Origin: CAYTLQ01 sp964438715
Lineage (GTDB): Bacteria; Bacteroidota; Ignavibacteria; Ignavibacteriales; Ignavibacteriaceae
DNA length: 8,974 bases
Assembly: GCA_964438715.1 (NCBI GenBank)
Contig: CAYTLQ010000020.1
Coordinates: 1-8,974, forward strand
Reading direction: 5' to 3'
The notes beneath the pieces are model-generated. The model had not been told where the DNA came from, ran no database searches, and worked only from the letters and a program-made list of their open reading frames with translations. The position numbers and the translations under genes were made by a program. Positions within the stretch are counted from its first letter, which is position 1. Every line of letters begins with the position of its first letter. Shown here piece after piece: positions 5,215-8,974 of the stretch.

Positions 5215-8200
5215 TTAAAAAAATGCTCTCATTTCGGCTCTCGCTGTGTGTATCATTTGTGACTCACCCTGTTTTCTTCCCTCATAGTTTGCGGAGGCTT
5301 GTAAATTAACCGATATCCGGTAATCGAAATTTATTCTTACTATAAAATTTTTGCCGACTACATTTCCTTCTGTCAGTTCAAAGGGCAGGTAATTGTCAGT
5401 ATTGTTTACTAACAACTCCGACCTCTCCACTTCTGCTCTTAAACGGCCTGATCCTGTAAATGAATAATTAACTCTCAATCCCAAACTATTCAAATCAACA
5501 ACAGATGGATTTTCAGGATAATAATCGGTGCTCCTTGTAACCCTTATCTTAAACCCGGTTTCTAAATTTCTATACGGACGATAAGAAAAATCTGTAACTC
5601 CACCTTCTGATTCAATAATTCTGTTTCGTATGGGATTTTCTACTGCGCTCAATCTGTCAGTCTTAAAAATCACTTCAGACTGATTTCCAATCTCCTCGAT
5701 AAGTTTCATTCTTACCCTGATATTTCTCTCCCGAAGATAACCATTTTCAAGTCCTCCGCTAAACTGAGCCAAACTGCGTCTTTCAGAGTAAAAAAACCTT
5801 ACGGATAATCCGGGGTCGTTTTCAAAAAGATAAATAGATTGCTGAAATAATTGTGAGCCGCGAATAGTTACTTTTTCATTTCTGAATGCATGTAATTGCA
5901 AAAAATATATTTTGGAAATATCTTCTTCCCGAGTATTTTCTTCAATGCGCCAATATGATTCAAATGAAAATGCGTTAATAAATGGCGCGGAAAAATACCC
6001 CTTTCCAAATATTTTTTCAGGAAGAATTTTTGTGCGAAAACTCGTCTTTAAATCAACTACCGGATATAACTCATCTGATGGTATAGTCACAAGCACATAT
6101 TCTCCGTCAAAAGACGCAGGCTCATATTCTGTTTCATCTTGAATACCATTTCCGTTAAGATCACCGATAAACCGATAATTTCCTAATCCTCTCTGAACCT
6201 GTACAAAAACTTTTTCCAATAATGCTGTTTTTTGAGTTGCGGCTTCATAATACACATCGCCGGTAAATCCCCTGTCAAATAATTTTATCGTTGACTGATT
6301 TCGAACCAACACACTTTGATTATTGAGAGCTCCGGTAAGTTGATACTCTTTTGTATATTCCTTTGAATATAAAGTTACCCTGGTAGTTGACCGAACTATT
6401 TTGCCATCATCAAAACTGATGTTCGCCTGATGACCTTTTGCAGTAGATTCTTTGCGAAATTCTAAACCTGCCGGTAAATAATCGTGCCTGAGTAGAAACT
6501 CATACCCGGCTTCGAAACCTCCCGAATTAAATCCAATTTCCGGAGCAATTTCCAAAAACTTCAATGAATTAGCCCTGAGAGTATCTTCATTTGAACGCTT
6601 TTCTCTTTTTTCTTCAGCTAAAACTCTCACTCCCAGACTGTATGCGCTGAATGTAGTATTAATTATTGCTTTCTGCCGGAGCCAATTATTTCTGTATCCT
6701 GTGTTTTCGCTAATTACCAGGTCGTGATTGTATTCCGCAGATAATGAAGACAAAGTAAAACCGGCAGATGAATTTAATCGCAATGAATTAAATGTATCTC
6801 CCTGCCTCAAAGAGCCATAGGTTGAGCGTATGGTAACTCTTGAATCCGGCTTCAAAGTCAGCCCAATTTCCCTTAGCCGCTCTTCAGGATTACTTTCATT
6901 TTGCTGTATATTATAATCTCTGCTGAATTCAACCTCATCAAAGCGCTCTAATGAATTAAAACCTTTTTTCTTAAAACGCTCTCTGAATGTTAACGATAAT
7001 TTATTATTAGGTAAAAGAGGAACGGGAGTGTGTATATCCCTTAGAGCAATTTTAATGTTGGTTGCTGTTCCGATATTGTCATCCTCATCTATTGCGGAAA
7101 ATCTGTTCCGATCGAAACTGCTCATAGCAAACTCGGTGTTGATTTCAATACCGGGATAGGGATTGATAGCAATATTGACATCGGTAAACTGCTTCAGCTC
7201 AGGAAGAGGCAAATAGATAATTGGTTCATAGGATCCCAATCCACTTCCAACATAAACAAAATTTCCGGGACCTTGCCTTTTATAACTACCCGAAGGAACA
7301 TAGGTAAAACTGACATTATACAGCGCTGAATTTGAGCCCGGAGCATAACGATAAATTGTAGTTGGTGTGCCGTTAATTGTCGTATCAATCCTGGCATATA
7401 ATCCGGTAATTCTTCCCAAAGAGTCTGGTTTTGCAAGCACAGCCCCCGATTTCACTGCGCGATTCCTGTTATCGCCGGCGGCGGCTAATTGTTTTTTATC
7501 CTCTTCCGAAAATGAAATATCAATTGGCGAACTTTCATCATCGCCCTCACGAAAATACAAAACACCTATCTTCACCTTATTACCCCAAACAGTTCCTGAA
7601 GCGCCTGCACCAAATAAGTTGCGTGAATATTTCCTGTCAGTATATTCAAAATCTACAGTTATTCTCGATGCCGATGTTATTAAACGCGCAGATGTGAAAG
7701 TAATTTGAGCATTTGCATAGTCAATAATATAGTCAGCATTTTCTCCTCTCCTCACAGAGTTACCATCAATATATACCTTTTCTGAGCCCGCAATTATGAT
7801 AATATCTTTTTCGTTATTCTCCCCGAAAAGTAAGTAGGGACCTTGTACTCCATCATTGCCGTTAAATTTGTTGGTCGTAAATTTTCCTTTCGATCCCGCA
7901 ATTGCCGCAAAGCCAGTATAATTTTCCTTACCACCTGCGCCAGAAAAATTAACCTCGGCCATGAGCCCCTGTAATTTCCGGTTAACAACGCCAAACTCAC
8001 CCCATCGTTTATTGAAATCGTAATCACCGAAAAATCCAACAGCATTTTTATGCTTCAACTGTATAAAAACCTTGTCTAGTTCATCAAGCCGCTCGGTGTT
8101 TCCCGCCGGTTGTAAAGGGGTATTTTCATCGGTAAGCGCCGCTACTACTTCAATTTCGTCCGAGAGTTTTCCTGATATTTGTAATCGAAAACCGCTTTGC

Positions 8201-8676
8201 AGTGAAAAATCGTTATTCGTCCCAACTGTAAATCCGCGAATGAGCGTTCCACTCTTTTCAATCTGATTTCCAAAAATTGCCTCCGGTGTTACTGTCGATT
8301 GAATATTTTTAACAACTATTACGGAATCTTTGGCTCTATTCTCAAACCATCGTACCGGCTCACGATTCTTGTAACCGGTTTTTAATGGAATTCTGATTGC
8401 CTGATAGGATATAATCAGAGTATCGAACAGAGAATAGGAAATTGAATCACTGAGAGATAAAACTGATGTTGATAAGGTTAATTGATACTCACCTGCTATT
8501 AATGCCCTATCTCTGATTACTACTCTTTCTGAGCCGGGTACTATTGCGCGCTCCGATAACACATACCTATTCTTTAAATTTACAGCAAAGGTATCAATCT
8601 GAAGTTTTACCTGCCCGGAGAGTTCGGGGAATATCCAGAAAATTAACGCGGCAATGAGTCGAAGAGTGATTTTCAA
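5215..8676 (-). CDS. very large predicted outer-membrane beta-barrel protein, function unknown
   Basis: 1153 aa. The N-terminus (KITLRLIAALIFWIFPELSG) looks like a signal peptide ending near residue 21. Residues about 22-130 form a beta-rich extramembrane region. Residues 145-207 hold a conserved-looking block (IRGFTVGTNNDFSLQSGF, then LTDENTPLQPAGNTERLDEL) followed by DKVFIQL and GFFGDYDF. I recall similar blocks in long uncharacterised surface proteins of Bacteroidota and Chlorobi; that is memory, not a search. From there to the end the protein is mostly short alternating polar/hydrophobic strands with aromatic edges, as in large beta-barrels, and it closes on a terminal Phe (AEMRAFF), as expected for a Bam-assembled barrel. 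Residues 839-850 form an EF-hand-like calcium loop. The start is TTG with no good Shine-Dalgarno, but it is the only usual start that keeps the signal peptide. First gene of the row. SprA-like translocon relationship is possible but not shown. Confidence 0.85.
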   Translation of the reverse strand: MKITLRLIAALIFWIFPELSGQVKLQIDTFAVNLKNRYVLSERAIVPGSERVVIRDRALIAGEYQLTLSTSVLSLSDSISYSLFDTLIISYQAIRIPLKTGYKNREPVRWFENRAKDSVIVVKNIQSTVTPEAIFGNQIEKSGTLIRGFTVGTNNDFSLQSGFRLQISGKLSDEIEVVAALTDENTPLQPAGNTERLDELDKVFIQLKHKNAVGFFGDYDFNKRWGEFGVVNRKLQGLMAEVNFSGAGGKENYTGFAAIAGSKGKFTTNKFNGNDGVQGPYLLFGENNEKDIIIIAGSEKVYIDGNSVRRGENADYIIDYANAQITFTSARLITSASRITVDFEYTDRKYSRNLFGAGASGTVWGNKVKIGVLYFREGDDESSPIDISFSEEDKKQLAAAGDNRNRAVKSGAVLAKPDSLGRITGLYARIDTTINGTPTTIYRYAPGSNSALYNVSFTYVPSGSYKRQGPGNFVYVGSGLGSYEPIIYLPLPELKQFTDVNIAINPYPGIEINTEFAMSSFDRNRFSAIDEDDNIGTATNIKIALRDIHTPVPLLPNNKLSLTFRERFKKKGFNSLERFDEVEFSRDYNIQQNESNPEERLREIGLTLKPDSRVTIRSTYGSLRQGDTFNSLRLNSSAGFTLSSLSAEYNHDLVISENTGYRNNWLRQKAIINTTFSAYSLGVRVLAEEKREKRSNEDTLRANSLKFLEIAPEIGFNSGGFEAGYEFLLRHDYLPAGLEFRKESTAKGHQANISFDDGKIVRSTTRVTLYSKEYTKEYQLTGALNNQSVLVRNQSTIKLFDRGFTGDVYYEAATQKTALLEKVFVQVQRGLGNYRFIGDLNGNGIQDETEYEPASFDGEYVLVTIPSDELYPVVDLKTSFRTKILPEKIFGKGYFSAPFINAFSFESYWRIEENTREEDISKIYFLQLHAFRNEKVTIRGSQLFQQSIYLFENDPGLSVRFFYSERRSLAQFSGGLENGYLRERNIRVRMKLIEEIGNQSEVIFKTDRLSAVENPIRNRIIESEGGVTDFSYRPYRNLETGFKIRVTRSTDYYPENPSVVDLNSLGLRVNYSFTGSGRLRAEVERSELLVNNTDNYLPFELTEGNVVGKNFIVRINFDYRISVNLQASANYEGRKQGESQMIHTARAEMRAFF
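6127..6162 (-). other. EF-hand-like calcium-binding loop within the outer-membrane protein
   Basis: Residues 839-850 read DLNGNGIQDETE: acidic or amide side chains at loop positions 1, 3, 5, 9 and 12, with Gly at 6. This is the DxNxNGxxDxxE pattern of dockerin, thrombospondin type 3 and EF-hand loops. It sits between predicted strands, probably in an extracellular or periplasmic loop. Calcium binding is inference. Confidence 0.5.
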
Positions 8677-8725
8677 AAATGCGTTTTTTTTGTCTTCAAT
8701 CTAAAACAGCATAATCATAGAAACA

Positions 8726-8767
8726 AGGGAGGAATGTTCTGACTCCCTGAGAGGAGACAGATTCTCC
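8726..8767 (-). promoter_or_regulatory. possible mutually exclusive hairpins in the leader of the outer-membrane protein gene
   Basis: Plus-strand segments AGGGAG (8726-8731), CTCCCT (8743-8748), GGAGA (8753-8757) and TCTCC (8763-8767) are alternately purine- and pyrimidine-rich. AGGGAG pairs with CTCCCT over 6 bp, GGAGA pairs with TCTCC over 5 bp, and alternatively CTCC (8743-8746) pairs with GGAG (8753-8756). The first two stems together compete with the middle one. In the minus-strand transcript this lies 50-90 nt before the TTG start. No matching riboswitch class is recognised. Confidence 0.3.
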
Positions 8768-8807
8768 ATTTCAATTTTAATAAGCATAAAACCCACCATG
8801 CCATTTT

Positions 8808-8836
8808 ACATTATTCCTGCTGATTTCTGTCATCAA
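8808..8836 (-). promoter_or_regulatory. weak candidate promoter for the gene row
   Basis: TTGATG (8836-8831) and TAATGT (8813-8808) are separated by 17 nt on the minus strand. Both boxes are imperfect. If used, the leader would be about 125 nt and would include the hairpin cluster. In AT-rich DNA such matches are common, so this is only a candidate. Confidence 0.22.
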
Positions 8837-8974
8837 CTTATCTGTCCAAATTAATATATCGAAGACGACTTACCGTTGAATCGTGTTGCTAAGTTCTTTT
8901 CCCTTCTAACGAATAATTATGATTAAAAATATTTCAGGGAATATTACTTAACACTATATTTCATAATAATAGTA

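Larger units (their letters stand above)
8677..8974. other. AT-rich intergenic region upstream of the outer-membrane protein gene
   Basis: These 298 bases hold no convincing gene on either strand; the longest frames are 18-32 codons. They contain a possible promoter (8808-8836), a cluster of competing hairpins (8726-8767), an eight-T run (8684-8691, A8 on the transcribed strand) just before the start, and a weak AATATT inverted repeat (8928-8945). The last, read on the minus strand, is followed by a few T residues and could be the tail of a terminator for a gene beyond the right edge. Confidence 0.5.

Noticed and set aside
7194..7436. 80-codon minus-strand frame
   Set aside because: Alternative frame within the outer-membrane protein gene; the main frame reads through without a break, so there is no sign of a frameshift.
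7367..7708. 113-codon plus-strand frame and a second overlapping one at 7431-7697
   Set aside because: Both are antisense to the continuous 1153-residue outer-membrane protein frame and show no domain signal.
8742..8799. Short minus- and plus-strand ORFs (18-32 codons) as leader peptides
   Set aside because: No well-placed Shine-Dalgarno and no run of regulatory codons typical of amino-acid attenuators; retained only as a note on the upstream in-frame ORF.
8928..8945. AATATT inverted repeat with trailing T residues on the minus strand as a terminator
   Set aside because: The stem is six A-T pairs only and AATATT is itself palindromic, so it is expected by chance in such AT-rich DNA.
1..8974. 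CRISPR array, tRNA/rRNA, insertion sequence, phage attachment site or defence island
   Set aside because: No regularly spaced repeats, no cloverleaf or rRNA-like segments, no transposase domain and no terminal inverted repeats with target duplications were seen.

Overview
The window is a low-GC (roughly 38-40 % by eye) bacterial chromosomal segment. Six convincing genes all lie on the minus strand and read from right to left. The mix suggests a Gram-negative member of the Bacteroidota/Chlorobi/Ignavibacteriota (FCB) group, most likely Ignavibacteria-like. The pointers are a very large outer-membrane protein of a kind common in those phyla, a membrane-anchored two-PDZ HtrA protease, and AT-rich DNA with many TTG/GTG starts. 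This placement is inference from gene style; no rRNA or other marker is present.

Layout in transcription order: an AT-rich leader with possible alternative hairpins (8677-8974); a 1153-residue predicted outer-membrane beta-barrel protein of unknown function (5215-8676); a small Nudix hydrolase (4742-5200); a PfkB/ribokinase-family kinase (3738-4655); methylthioribose-1-phosphate isomerase mtnA (2747-3751); the recombination mediator recO (2005-2742); and a DegP/HtrA periplasmic serine protease (450-1943). A strong rho-independent terminator follows at 400-426. Gaps are 14, 86, -14, 4 and 61 nt, so the six genes could be one transcription unit, with the kinase-mtnA-recO block the most tightly coupled part. 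Four of the six genes use a non-ATG start (TTG, GTG, TTG, GTG).

Functionally the cluster is mixed. The outer-membrane protein and HtrA protease belong to the cell envelope, and HtrA could in principle police barrel-protein folding. The kinase and MtnA form a plausible pair acting on a ribose-type substrate in methylthioadenosine/methionine salvage or a related nucleoside-sugar route. The Nudix enzyme is a nucleotide-pyrophosphatase-type housekeeping enzyme, and RecO acts in RecF-pathway DNA repair.

The left 400 bases hold no certain gene. Beyond the terminator there is a good sigma70-like promoter on the minus strand (336-364), followed by a 45-codon open frame predicted to encode a one-helix membrane protein (114-251). 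At the very edge is a short open frame on the plus strand (3-137). I found no CRISPR array, rRNA, tRNA, insertion sequence or defence system. The most open questions are the role of the giant outer-membrane protein, the substrate of the kinase next to mtnA, and the possible small membrane gene at the left.
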